A DNA stretch of 64,000 nucleotides from Treponema maltophilum ATCC 51939 (lineage in GTDB: Bacteria; Spirochaetota; Spirochaetia; Treponematales; Treponemataceae), in assembly GCF_000413055.1 (NCBI RefSeq), contig NZ_KE332518.1, forward strand, positions 1,923,583-1,987,582. The letters run 5' to 3'. Below are positions 50,700-59,152 of the stretch, one piece after another; positions within the stretch are counted from its first letter, which is position 1, and each line of letters begins with the position of its first letter. The position numbers were made by a program, and so were the translations under genes. The notes beneath the pieces are model-generated. The model was not told the DNA's origin. It made no database searches and saw only the letters and a program-made list of their open reading frames with translations.

Positions 50700-52229
50700 A
50701 TGCCGGTAGTATTGTACATTGGTCTCCCGCTGACTGGGCTTATTCTTGGATGGATTATTCGATGGCTGTATGCCAGATTTCAACTATCTGCATCGGAACA
50801 GAGGGCGGAACGTGTAAAGCAAGACGCTATTAAAGAAGCTGAAGCTCAAAAAAAAGAAATTTTACTGGAAGCGAAAGATCAACTCATTCGAGAACGAAAT
50901 CAACAGGAACGGGAGAATAGGGAAAGACGCGGAGAATTGCAGCGTCAGGAACGAAGGCTTGCATTAAAAGAAGAAGCGCTCGATAAACGGTCGCAGAATT
51001 TCGATAAACAGGAAGCCGAATTTATTCACAGGGAACAGCTGATTACACGCCGCGAAACGGAACTCGCGCAGGAAGGCGAACATTATCGCAAAGAGCTCGA
51101 ACGCATTTCGGGTTTAACCGCCGAAGACGCAAAAAAGCTGATTATTAAAGATCTTGAAAACGACGCGAAGCACGACGCTCAAGCTCTTTTGAACAAGATT
51201 GAACAGGAAGCGCAGCTGACTGCCGAAAAAAAAGCGCGCGATATTCTCGTTACGACGATTCAGCGCATTGCAACCGAAACGACCGGTGATATAACGGTTG
51301 CAACCGTATCGCTGCCGAGCGACGAAATGAAAGGGCGCATCATCGGGCGCGAAGGGCGGAATATCCGCGCCCTCGAAACGCTCACGGGAGTCGATATCAT
51401 TATCGACGACACTCCCGAAGCGGTCGTTATTTCGTGCTTCGATCCGGTTCGTAAAGAAATCGCGAAAACCTCGCTCGAACGGCTCATAGCGGACGGACGG
51501 ATTCATCCCGCCCGCATTGAAGAAATCGTGCAAAAGGTAACGCGCGAAACCCAGCAAAAGATATACGAAGAAGGCGAAAAAGTTTTGTTCGATTTGGGTA
51601 TTCACAACATGAGTCAGGACGGCGTACGCGCGCTCGGCAGGCTGTATTTCAGAACAAGCTACGGACAAAACGTGCTGTACCACTCAAAAGAAGTCGCGAT
51701 TATTGCCGGCATGATCGCCGCCGAAATCGGCGCCGACCGCGAACTGGCTAAACGCAGCGCTCTTTTGCACGACATCGGGAAAGGCGCGGAAACCGATTCC
51801 GATCAAAACCATGCAGAAGTCGGTATGGAAATGGCACGCAAAATGGGCGAAGATCCGAGAATTGTCAATGCGGTCGGCGCTCACCATAACGATATCGAAC
51901 CGGAAAGCATCGAAGCGGTTATCGTGCAAATTGCCGATGCGGTTTCCGCAGCGCGGCCGGGCGCACGGCGCGAAACGATGGACAATTACGTTAAGCGCCT
52001 CGAAAATCTTGAAAAACTTGCCGAAAGTTTTGCCGGCGTCGAAAAAGCCTATGCGATTCAAGCCGGCCGCGAACTTCGGGTTTTGGTAAACAACGAAAAG
52101 ATTCCCGATGCGGAAGTAAAAGAATTGGCGCGCAAAATCGCCAAACAGATAGAAACGGATTTGCAGTATCCCGGCCGCATAAAGCTGACGATGATACGCG
52201 AAACCCGGATTGTCGAATACGCGCGCTGA
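50700..52229 (+). CDS. rny: Ribonuclease Y
   Basis: A 509-residue membrane-bound endoribonuclease that starts mRNA decay. It has an N-terminal anchor helix (residues 2-22), a long coiled coil (about 30-180), a KH RNA-binding domain (GRIIGREGRNIRALE near residue 217) and an HD domain with LLHDIGKGAE near 358. The end, TMIRETRIVEYAR, is typical. GGAGG precedes the ATG by seven bases. Stand-alone gene with its own promoter; a hairpin follows at 52257. Confidence 0.96.
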   Translation: MPVVLYIGLPLTGLILGWIIRWLYARFQLSASEQRAERVKQDAIKEAEAQKKEILLEAKDQLIRERNQQERENRERRGELQRQERRLALKEEALDKRSQNFDKQEAEFIHREQLITRRETELAQEGEHYRKELERISGLTAEDAKKLIIKDLENDAKHDAQALLNKIEQEAQLTAEKKARDILVTTIQRIATETTGDITVATVSLPSDEMKGRIIGREGRNIRALETLTGVDIIIDDTPEAVVISCFDPVRKEIAKTSLERLIADGRIHPARIEEIVQKVTRETQQKIYEEGEKVLFDLGIHNMSQDGVRALGRLYFRTSYGQNVLYHSKEVAIIAGMIAAEIGADRELAKRSALLHDIGKGAETDSDQNHAEVGMEMARKMGEDPRIVNAVGAHHNDIEPESIEAVIVQIADAVSAARPGARRETMDNYVKRLENLEKLAESFAGVEKAYAIQAGRELRVLVNNEKIPDAEVKELARKIAKQIETDLQYPGRIKLTMIRETRIVEYAR

Positions 52230-52256
52230 AAACTCGTCGCATACAAAATCAACGAG

Positions 52257-52287
52257 GCTGTCCGAAAACTGAAGTTTTCAGGGCAGC
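52257..52287. terminator. GCTGTCC hairpin between convergent genes
   Basis: GCTGTCCGAAAACT pairs imperfectly with AGTTTTCAGGGCAGC. The left arm is identical over 14 bases to the hairpin at 27372. It lies between the rny end and the end of the ABC importer operon. Confidence 0.5.
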
Positions 52288-52312
52288 TTCGGCGCCGACT
52301 TTAAAATCCGTA

Positions 52313-53005
52313 TTATAATCGATGTTGCTCCGTTATTATCCGTAAAATCCCGTCTTTTAATTCCTGCTTTTTTGCGGGCGTAAGTTCGCTTTTGTCGTGC
52401 AGGTCGAGCGTGTCGGCAAGGCGCATCGGATTTTTTTTGCACACGAAAATAACGTCGGCAACCGAAAGCGCTTCTTCGATGTCGTGCGTAACGAATAAAA
52501 TCGTATTTTTTTCTTTTTGGTGAATCGCAAGCAAATCGGCAATCATCTTATGTCTGATACCGTAGTCGAGCGACTTGAACGGTTCGTCCATAAGCAAAAG
52601 CTCGCTGCCGTAATAAAGGGCGCGCGCAATCGAACAGCGCTGCTTCATACCGCCGCTCAGTTCGTCAGGATAATAGCGCTCGAATCCGGTAAGGCCCGCC
52701 ATATCGATAAAACGCTGCACTTCTTTATCATCACCTTCGGGATTTACCGATTTGATATTTTGCGCGACGGTCAGCCACGGAAGAATCCTGTCTTCCTGAA
52801 ACACATAGCCGATTTTTTTGCCGCCCGTTTGCAGCGAGCCTTCAAAATTCGTATCGAGACCCGCGACGATATTAAGCAGCGTCGACTTTCCGCAGCCCGA
52901 AGGCCCCACGATAACGGCGATGTCGCCGCCGCGCACAAAAAAAGAAAGACAGTCGATAACCGTTTTGCCGTTGTAGATTTTTTTAAGATTGTTTACGCTG
53001 AGCAT
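52313..53005 (-). CDS. ABC importer ATP-binding subunit (SsuB/TauB/ThiZ type)
   Basis: A 230-residue ATPase with Walker A GPSGCGKST near residue 35, VFQEDRILPWLTVAQN (the PWLT Q-loop of this subfamily), signature LSGGMKQRCSIARAL near 125, Walker B LLLMDEPFKSLD and the H-loop FVTHDIEEAL. It drives the NMT1/SsuA-type importer encoded upstream. The ATG at 53005 overlaps the permease end and follows AAGGA. Confidence 0.93.
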   Translation of the reverse strand: MLSVNNLKKIYNGKTVIDCLSFFVRGGDIAVIVGPSGCGKSTLLNIVAGLDTNFEGSLQTGGKKIGYVFQEDRILPWLTVAQNIKSVNPEGDDKEVQRFIDMAGLTGFERYYPDELSGGMKQRCSIARALYYGSELLLMDEPFKSLDYGIRHKMIADLLAIHQKEKNTILFVTHDIEEALSVADVIFVCKKNPMRLADTLDLHDKSELTPAKKQELKDGILRIITEQHRL

Positions 53006-53741
53006 ATTTTTGTTCCTTCGGCACAAACAGCAAAGCGACAGCGGCTTCCAGCACATAGTACATGCACACTGACACGACGGTCCACGCGATAATCGCTTCC
53101 GGTTCGATATTCAAACGCGCGTTCACAATTTGCCCGCCGATGCCGGAAGACGTCGTCAGCACTTCGCCCATAACGACCGTTTTGGATGCGGTACCCAAGG
53201 CGATCCGCAAGCCCGAATAAAACTGCGGCTTTACGGACGGCCATGTGATTAAAAAAAAGCGCCGCTTTTTCGTATATTTGAAGACGGTTCCCATCTCAAG
53301 CAGTTTTCGGTCTACATGCAAAACCGCATCCTGCACCGAAATCGCGATAATCGGAAAAATCGCAACCGCGACGATAAGGACGGCGGGCTTTCCGTTAAAA
53401 CCGAACCAGATGATCGCAAGCACGAGCAGCGCAACGGGCGGCACAACCTGCAGCACGCCGAGAACCGGCTTGCACACTTCCCGGCACGTTTTGCACACGC
53501 CGCACACATAGCCGACGAGGCAGCCCGCCGCAATGCCGAAAAAAAGCCCCGCGCCAAGCCTGCCCAAAGTTTTTGCCGCTTCGTGCAAAAGATCGGGAGC
53601 GGACAAAATGCGCGTAAGTATTTTACCGACGGCCGGAATCGGCGGCACTACAAGCGGCGGGTACGCCAACGAGAGCACCTGCCACAGTGCAAGCATGGCG
53701 AGCGCCGCTATGCAGTTATTTTTTATAGAGGATTTTTTCAT
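52983..53741 (-). CDS. ABC importer permease (SsuC/ThiX type)
   Basis: A 252-residue permease of about six hydrophobic segments with the EAA-type loop MGTVFKYTKKRRFFLITWP near residue 165. The C-terminal ARLNIEPEAIIAWTVVSVCM helix is typical of the aliphatic sulfonate/taurine/pyrimidine importer group. The ATG at 53741 overlaps the binding-protein stop by 26 bases. Second gene of the importer operon. Confidence 0.92.
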   Translation of the reverse strand: MKKSSIKNNCIAALAMLALWQVLSLAYPPLVVPPIPAVGKILTRILSAPDLLHEAAKTLGRLGAGLFFGIAAGCLVGYVCGVCKTCREVCKPVLGVLQVVPPVALLVLAIIWFGFNGKPAVLIVAVAIFPIIAISVQDAVLHVDRKLLEMGTVFKYTKKRRFFLITWPSVKPQFYSGLRIALGTASKTVVMGEVLTTSSGIGGQIVNARLNIEPEAIIAWTVVSVCMYYVLEAAVALLFVPKEQKYAQRKQS

Positions 53742-54666
53742 CGGGAACTTTTCCGCCGATCGTCGCCGGATCAAAATCGACTAAAAGCTGCCAAAACTGC
53801 TGCAAGTCGGCTTTCGCATCGTATGCGTTTTTATAGATAAGTCCCATGCGCGGAATCGCTTTTTGCACAACCTGCGCTTTCATGCCGAGCTTGGAATCGG
53901 CAAGAGCAGCCGCCTTATCGGGATTTTGCAGTACCCAGTTCAGCGCCTTTTCGTATTCCGCTTCAAAGCGTGCGACAAGTTCGGCATTGTCTTTTATGAA
54001 TTTCGATTTTGCGCCGAAGCCCGCATTCGGAATAATCGTGTTGTCGTCGGTAACTTTTTTCCATTCTTCTTCGAACGAAAACGCGACACGCGCATTTTTA
54101 TTCTGCATTAAAATCGCCGTAACCTGCGGCTCGATCATCGTCGCATATTGAATTTTTCCGGCAGCCATCATCTGCGCGATTTCCGGACGCGAAGAATAGA
54201 TAATCGTTACATCTTTTTTCGGCGTAAGGCCTGCTTTTTTCATAAAAAACTGCGTGATAACGTCGGGCGGAGAAGACTGCAGCGGGACATACACGGTTTT
54301 CCCTTTTAAGTCCGACCAGTTTTTAAGCGCGGGATCGGTCGTCAAAAAATACGAAACGCCCCACGTGTCCACATTCGTCAGCGTTACGGGAACGCCCTTG
54401 TTGTACAGCTTTGCGACAACCGTCAGCGGAAACGCAAACATATCGAAATCGCCGCTCTGCACCATCGCGATAAGTTTTTCCGGCGCATCCCAAATCGTAT
54501 ATTCGATTTTGACGTTTTCGCCGAGCGCATTCGATTCGATCATGCGCAAAACGGGCAAAGCGGGCGGCGCTTTCGGCATACCGATGCGGATCACCTGTTC
54601 CTTTGCAAAGACGGCACAGTTAAGCGCAATAAACAGCGCGGCCGCGGCAAACACTATTTTTTTCAT
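53716..54666 (-). CDS. ABC importer substrate-binding protein (NMT1/SsuA type)
   Basis: A 316-residue exported binding protein with a signal peptide (MKKIVFAAAALFIALNCAVF). The mature part follows the NMT1/SsuA pattern: IRIGMPKAPPALPVLRMIE, GDFDMFAFPLTVVAKLYNKG, LKGKTVYVPLQSSPPDVITQ, and GKIQYATMIEPQVTAILMQ. Family members bind sulfonates, nitrate, thiamine precursors or other small organics; the ligand here is unknown. GGAGG precedes the ATG at 54666. First gene of the importer operon, divergent from the Crp/Fnr gene, with a TTAG-N6-CTAA site in the shared promoter region. Confidence 0.92.
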   Translation of the reverse strand: MKKIVFAAAALFIALNCAVFAKEQVIRIGMPKAPPALPVLRMIESNALGENVKIEYTIWDAPEKLIAMVQSGDFDMFAFPLTVVAKLYNKGVPVTLTNVDTWGVSYFLTTDPALKNWSDLKGKTVYVPLQSSPPDVITQFFMKKAGLTPKKDVTIIYSSRPEIAQMMAAGKIQYATMIEPQVTAILMQNKNARVAFSFEEEWKKVTDDNTIIPNAGFGAKSKFIKDNAELVARFEAEYEKALNWVLQNPDKAAALADSKLGMKAQVVQKAIPRMGLIYKNAYDAKADLQQFWQLLVDFDPATIGGKVPDEKILYKK

Positions 54667-54685
54667 CTCTGATACCTCCGGATGA

Positions 54686-54716
54686 TTGACACTGCTCAAA
54701 AGTTAGCATAAACTAA
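54686..54716. promoter_or_regulatory. Divergent promoter with TTAG-N6-CTAA operator
   Basis: For the plus strand, TTGACA (54686-54691), 17 bases, TAAACT (54709-54714). The palindrome TTAGCATAAACTAA (54703-54716) overlaps this -10 and lies upstream of the importer operon. The same type of site is at 55534-55547 and 5125-5138. Confidence 0.62.
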
Positions 54717-54754
54717 TAATAAGTTCCGTTGCCGCTGCAACAAACGGGGAAAAA

Positions 54755-55537
54755 ATGCTGAATTTTTATACGTCGTTTTTGGCGCGAACGGCGGTATTCA
54801 AAGGGATTCCCGCCAAAGACATAGACAAAGCGATCGCCTGCCTGCGCGGATTTTATAAATCGTTCGAGTGCGGGCAGGAAATATATCGTTCCTGCGACAT
54901 CGTTTCTCATGCGGGAATCGTCGTCGAAGGAAGCGTTCACGCCGAACAAATCGGTGTAGACGGTAAAACCGTGCTGCTCAAAGAAATCGGACGCGGGGAA
55001 TCTTTCGGAGAAGCGCTGTGCTGTCTCAGGCAGGCAAATCCGTTTTTGCGCATTATCAGCGCGGGAAAGACAAAGGTTTTGTTCATTCACCTTCCCTCGG
55101 AAGACGGCGCAAATCGGTGCGGCTGCCCCTACCGCATAATCGTGCTCGAAAATCTGTTGCGGGAAATGGCGCGCGACATTCAGCATCTCAACATGAAGAT
55201 CCAACTTTTGGCGCAGCCGACGCTCCGCGACAAGCTTTTGTTTTATCTGCATCTCACGCAAAACGCGCTGCACCGCAATTCGTTTACGCTGCCCTTTACG
55301 CGCGAAAAACTCGCGCAATTCATATCGGCGGACAGGAGCGCCGTCTCGCGCGAGCTGAGCCGCATGAAACGCGAAGGAATTATTCAAATTGAAGGCAAAA
55401 CGATAACGCTTAGGCCGAGAGATGCGCACGAGCAAAAAACGGACATCAAGGCAAACGTTCACGATAAATTTTCGAATTTTTTGAATAATTTGTTGCCGGA
55501 GCAACAGCCGGCAGCACGAAAATTCGGTATAAGTTAG
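54755..55537 (+). CDS. Crp/Fnr family transcriptional regulator
   Basis: A 260-residue regulator with an N-terminal cyclic-nucleotide-type beta-roll (residues about 15-130), a dimerisation helix (LENLLREMARDIQHLNMKIQ) and a C-terminal Crp winged helix: FTREKLAQFISADRSAVSRE near residue 187. No complete Fnr-type 4Fe-4S Cys pattern is evident, though there is an unusual CGCPY motif near residue 123. GGGG precedes the ATG. It faces the ABC importer and precedes DUF364, bicupin and methyltransferase genes, and probably controls both sides through TTAG-N6-CTAA sites. The signal it senses is unknown. Confidence 0.88.
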   Translation: MLNFYTSFLARTAVFKGIPAKDIDKAIACLRGFYKSFECGQEIYRSCDIVSHAGIVVEGSVHAEQIGVDGKTVLLKEIGRGESFGEALCCLRQANPFLRIISAGKTKVLFIHLPSEDGANRCGCPYRIIVLENLLREMARDIQHLNMKIQLLAQPTLRDKLLFYLHLTQNALHRNSFTLPFTREKLAQFISADRSAVSRELSRMKREGIIQIEGKTITLRPRDAHEQKTDIKANVHDKFSNFLNNLLPEQQPAARKFGIS

Positions 55538-55547
55538 ATAAGACTAA
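55528..55547 (+). promoter_or_regulatory. TTAG-N6-CTAA site before the DUF364 gene
   Basis: TTAGATAAGACTAA lies at 55534-55547, directly after TATAAG (55528-55533), and ends 44 bases before the DUF364 start. The regulator gene ends inside it. It is a possible internal promoter/operator for the last three genes. Confidence 0.5.
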
Positions 55548-55591
55548 ACGCGTAGGGCTATCAAACCCGAGAGTCTGTCAACGGAGATGTA

Positions 55592-56431
55592 ATGAACGAC
55601 TTAAAAACCGTTTTGGATATAAATCGCGCTCACTATAAAAAATTCGGTTTATCCGTGCCGATTTTTGACGAACTTATCGTCGGTTTCCGTTGGATTATGA
55701 GCGCCGACACACAAAAATGCATGAGCCTCGCGTTCCGCGCCGAAAGAACGATGCCGCCTGAGCGCTATGAAGAAATTGCGCGAAATTTATACGGTAAACC
55801 GCTGGATGAGTGCATCGAATCGCTGCTGGTCAAAGGCGATCCGCAGTTGCGCAATCTTATCGTCAGTTTAAGCAATTTGATGAGCAAACCGTTCAATTCG
55901 AGCGAACTTTTGGCGAAGCGCGGCATTATGAGAACCGAAGGGCTTACCTTTCCGTATAAAACGGAAGGCAAAAAAATAGGCCTTATCGGCTTCGGAGTTT
56001 ATATCAGCCGTTTTTTAAATAACTGCGCCGAATTCCATGCGTTCGATTTGCGGGCGCCCGAACAGATTTTAAGCTATCGGTTTAAAGATGGAACACACCG
56101 ATATCCTTCGGGCATACGCTGGCATCTCGGAAAAAACGCACTCGAATTTTCCGACCTTTTGAAAACACTCGATATCGTAATTATGTCGGGAAGTACCGTC
56201 GTCAATAATTCCTATACGGAGCTTTTAAAAACGTCGAAACGCGCCGAAATAAAAGGCATATACGGACCGAGCTGCGAACTGTGTCCCGATTACCTATTCG
56301 ATTTGGGCTTCAATTACATTTTCAGTACAACGCTTAAAGATAAGGAAACTTATTTGCAAACATCGCTGGGGCCGGATCCCGTCTACCGGGAATTCGACTA
56401 TATGGATCTGTATGAACTCGCGAAAGAATAA
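55592..56431 (+). CDS. DUF364 family protein (putative heavy-metal chelation domain)
   Basis: A 279-residue protein. The C-terminal half matches DUF364, a Rossmann-like domain annotated as possible heavy-metal chelation: KIGLIGFGVYISRFLNN, LDIVIMSGSTVVNNSYTELL, and GPSCELCPDYLFDLGFNYIF near residue 230. The N-terminal part (residues 1-115) is a helical cap that could be the associated DUF4213-type region. The Cys pair in the GPSCELCP segment could bind metal. CGGAG precedes the ATG. It lies between the Crp/Fnr gene and the bicupin gene, all in one direction with gaps of about 20-55 bases. Confidence 0.8.
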   Translation: MNDLKTVLDINRAHYKKFGLSVPIFDELIVGFRWIMSADTQKCMSLAFRAERTMPPERYEEIARNLYGKPLDECIESLLVKGDPQLRNLIVSLSNLMSKPFNSSELLAKRGIMRTEGLTFPYKTEGKKIGLIGFGVYISRFLNNCAEFHAFDLRAPEQILSYRFKDGTHRYPSGIRWHLGKNALEFSDLLKTLDIVIMSGSTVVNNSYTELLKTSKRAEIKGIYGPSCELCPDYLFDLGFNYIFSTTLKDKETYLQTSLGPDPVYREFDYMDLYELAKE

Positions 56432-56449
56432 AAACCACGGAGGTGTGAT

Positions 56450-57103
56450 ATGCTGAAAAGCAAACATATATTTTCCATCGCAAAAGACAATGTACCGGTA
56501 GAAGGGTGTACGGTATCGGAAAACGTGCTGCAAGGCACTGCGTGCAGCATGAATATTTTTTCGATTGCTGCGGGCACAAACATCAGTCCTGAAAGTTACG
56601 ATTATCCGAAAATCTGGAAGATCGAAGAAGGCGATGCACAAGTACTGTATTTGACGGCCGAAACGCAGGCTCTTCACAAAGGAGACATTTTTATTGTACC
56701 GCAAAACATTCCCGTCGGCATACGGAGCAAAACGGGATGCATATATTCGGAAATACTTTTAAACAAGGAGTGTTCAATGAACGACATTTTAAAAAGCGCG
56801 AAAGTTTTCGCATTAAAGGATCTTCTTCCCTATAAAGAAGGAAAGATTGTAAACATGGACCTCGTCGACGGCGACAAAACTAAATTTGTGATCATGGCTT
56901 TCGATGCGGGAACCGGATTGTCCGAACATTCCGCACCCGGCGATGCGATCATCTTCTGTCTCGACGGCGAAGGCATTATCGGATATGAAGGAAAAGAGTA
57001 CCGCATTCGCGAAGGTGAAAACTTCAAGTTTGATAAAAACGGCAAGCACTACGTCAAAGCGGAAGGCAAATTCAAAATGGCCTTGCTGCTCGTCCGCGAC
57101 TGA
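56450..57103 (+). CDS. Bicupin protein
   Basis: A 217-residue protein with two cupin barrels. The first (residues 1-105) includes KIWKIEEGDAQVLYLTAE and KGDIFIVPQNIPVGI. The second (about 112-217) has SEHSAPGDAIIFCLDGEGII, YRIREGENFKFDKNGKHYVK. Metal ligands are partly kept in the second barrel (His in EHSAPGD and KHYVK). Cupins bind metals or small ligands. GGAGG precedes the ATG. It is 19 bases after the DUF364 gene and 19 before the methyltransferase gene, clearly co-transcribed. Confidence 0.85.
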   Translation: MLKSKHIFSIAKDNVPVEGCTVSENVLQGTACSMNIFSIAAGTNISPESYDYPKIWKIEEGDAQVLYLTAETQALHKGDIFIVPQNIPVGIRSKTGCIYSEILLNKECSMNDILKSAKVFALKDLLPYKEGKIVNMDLVDGDKTKFVIMAFDAGTGLSEHSAPGDAIIFCLDGEGIIGYEGKEYRIREGENFKFDKNGKHYVKAEGKFKMALLLVRD

Positions 57104-57121
57104 TTTATACTCGGAGGCATT

Positions 57122-57889
57122 ATGTATTACGAAGCGGGTCATATATTTTTGGCAAAGCTGGGCAAAACCACGCTGCGCCCCGGAGGAATCGATGCGACCG
57201 CATGGCTCATCGAACAGGCAAATATAAAAAGCGACACGAAGATTCTCGAAGTCGCGTGCAATATGGGAAGGACGATGATTCAGCTGTCGAAAAAATTCGG
57301 CTGCAAGATCACCGGTGTGGATCTCGATAAAGATGCGCTCAAAAAAGCGGAAGCAAACATTAAGAAAAATCATCTTGAAGATAAGCTGACGTTGATTCAC
57401 GGCGATGCGCTCGCGCTGCCGTTTGAAGACGCAAGTTTCGACATCGTCATCAACGAAGCGATGCTGACGATGCTTATCGGCGACAAAAAAGACAAGGCGC
57501 TCAAAGAATATTTTCGCGTACTCAAGCCGGGAGGACTGCTTTTGACGCACGATGTTGCTCTCAGGACATCCGATCCCGCCAAGCAAAAAGAGTTGCGGAG
57601 CGCTTTAAGCAAAGCCATAAACGTGAGCGTTGAGCCGCTCGATGCCGCCGGTTGGGAAGCGCTCTTCCGCAAAAACGGTTTTACCGTTACGCAAAAATGC
57701 GGAGATATGACGCTGATGAGCCCGCGCGGCATGATCCACGACGAGGGCCTTGCCGGCGCGCTGAAAATCATACGCAACGCGATGAAAAAAGAAAACAAAG
57801 CGATGTTCCGGCAAATGTTCCGCTTTTTCAACGGACACAAAAAAGACCTCGCCTACATTTGCAGCGTCGGGACAAAAAATAAAGTATAA
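57122..57889 (+). CDS. SAM-dependent methyltransferase
   Basis: A 255-residue class I methyltransferase. SAM-binding motif I is ILEVACNMGRTMIQLSKKFG near residue 42, followed by GVDLDKDALKKAEANIKKN, GDALALPFEDASFDIVINE and LKPGGLLLTHD. The start segment MYYEAGHIFLAKLGKTTLRP is not typical of ubiquinone methylases and may define a specific subfamily. It closes the Crp/Fnr-DUF364-bicupin run. The substrate is unknown. CGGAGG precedes the ATG. Confidence 0.9.
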   Translation: MYYEAGHIFLAKLGKTTLRPGGIDATAWLIEQANIKSDTKILEVACNMGRTMIQLSKKFGCKITGVDLDKDALKKAEANIKKNHLEDKLTLIHGDALALPFEDASFDIVINEAMLTMLIGDKKDKALKEYFRVLKPGGLLLTHDVALRTSDPAKQKELRSALSKAINVSVEPLDAAGWEALFRKNGFTVTQKCGDMTLMSPRGMIHDEGLAGALKIIRNAMKKENKAMFRQMFRFFNGHKKDLAYICSVGTKNKV

Positions 57890-57916
57890 AAAAATTCACT
57901 TTTCGCAAAAAACAAT

Positions 57917-57979
57917 TTGACATCCGCAAAAACTCGTGCTACCATATTACCTGTAAACCTGTTAGACAGGTAATATGGT
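57917..57979 (+). promoter_or_regulatory. TRAP operon promoter with 14-bp-arm operator
   Basis: TTGACA (57917-57922), 17 bases, TACCAT (57940-57945). The perfect inverted repeat ACCATATTACCTGT / ACAGGTAATATGGT (57941-57954, 57966-57979) contains TGT-N3-ACA, the FadR-type GntR core. It overlaps the -10 and start point, so the GntR protein at 61955-62674 is the likely repressor. Confidence 0.75.
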
Positions 57980-58075
57980 AATAAGCCGGCACGTATGCTG
58001 CCGGTATTAAAATTTAAGGGCCGGCCGATATGCTTAAGGGCGCTGCCTTTTCGGACGGTCTTGCAGGAGTTCAAT

Positions 58076-59077
58076 ATGAAAAAAATACTCGGTATGACGC
58101 TTGCCGCGTTGGCGCTGCTGTCGGTAATCTTTACGGGCTGCCGGCCGCAGGAAAAGAAAACCGTCGAATTGACGTATACGATGACGGCCGTTCCGACCGA
58201 TGCGCACACGAAAGCGATGATGGTTTTTAAAGAAACGGTCGAAAAGCTTTCCGGCGGGACGATTAAAGTGCTCACCTACGATTCGGCCTCCTTGTTCAAA
58301 CAGGAGCAGGAGCTGAGTGCCGTAAAAACGGGACAGGCCGACATGACCGCAACCGCGGCCGCATGGCTTACCGACGGCTCTCCGTGGGTATCGATGTTTA
58401 CGGCCGGCTACATATTTAAAAGCTATGATCACATGACAAAGGTTATGAACGGCCCGATCGGACAGGAAGTATTCGACCGCATTGCAAAAGAACAGGGAAT
58501 CCGTCCGCTCGGCGCACAATATTTGGGTACGCGCCAAATGAACATGGTCGAGGATAAAGCTATTCGGACGCCCGCCGATCTTAAAGGCGTAAAACTGCGC
58601 ATGCCGAATTCCGATTCGTGGATATTCCTCGGCAAAGCGCTCGGCGCAAATCCGACGCCGGTTTCGTTTTCGGAACTGTATATGGCGCTGCAAACCAAAA
58701 CCGTCGACGGCCAGGAAAACCCGCTGCCGACCGACAAAAACGCGAAATTCTACGAAGTAACGAAATCGATTACGATTACGAACCACGTCGTAGACAGCGT
58801 GTGGCCCGCGATCAACGAAAAAAAATGGCAATCGCTTACCAAAGAACAGCAGGGTTGGATTATGGAAGGCGTAAAAGCAGGCATCGAATTCTGCGACAAA
58901 ACGAACCGCGCAGCCGAAGCCGAGCTTATCGACTTTTTCAAATCCGAGGGGCTTAAAGTGTACGAAGCCGACCTCGACACATTCAGCAAAGAAGTCCTCG
59001 GCAAATATCTCGCAAGCGATTACGCAAAATCCTGGGACAAAGATCTGTTCGACAAGGTGCAAGCTGCCGGCAACTGA
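58076..59077 (+). CDS. TRAP transporter substrate-binding protein (DctP type)
   Basis: A 333-residue lipoprotein with lipobox FTGC (Cys22). DctP-family elements are present: TDAHTKAMMVFKETVEKLSG, GQADMTATAAAWLTDG, KGVKLRMPNSDSWIFLGKAL with the conserved Arg that clasps a carboxylate, and YMALQTKTVDGQENPLPT. It should capture an organic acid for the DctQM permease. AGGAG lies six bases before the ATG at 58076. Confidence 0.94.
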   Translation: MKKILGMTLAALALLSVIFTGCRPQEKKTVELTYTMTAVPTDAHTKAMMVFKETVEKLSGGTIKVLTYDSASLFKQEQELSAVKTGQADMTATAAAWLTDGSPWVSMFTAGYIFKSYDHMTKVMNGPIGQEVFDRIAKEQGIRPLGAQYLGTRQMNMVEDKAIRTPADLKGVKLRMPNSDSWIFLGKALGANPTPVSFSELYMALQTKTVDGQENPLPTDKNAKFYEVTKSITITNHVVDSVWPAINEKKWQSLTKEQQGWIMEGVKAGIEFCDKTNRAAEAELIDFFKSEGLKVYEADLDTFSKEVLGKYLASDYAKSWDKDLFDKVQAAGN

Positions 59078-59152
59078 TTACCTGACGCGTACGGCAAAGT
59101 CTCGTGCTTTTGCCGTACGGTGAGCGCCGCTTCGGGGCGCAACGGAGATGCC

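Noticed and set aside
54667-54754. A thiamine or other riboswitch before the NMT1-type importer
   Set aside because: The intergenic space is under 90 bases and is taken up by promoter and operator sequences.
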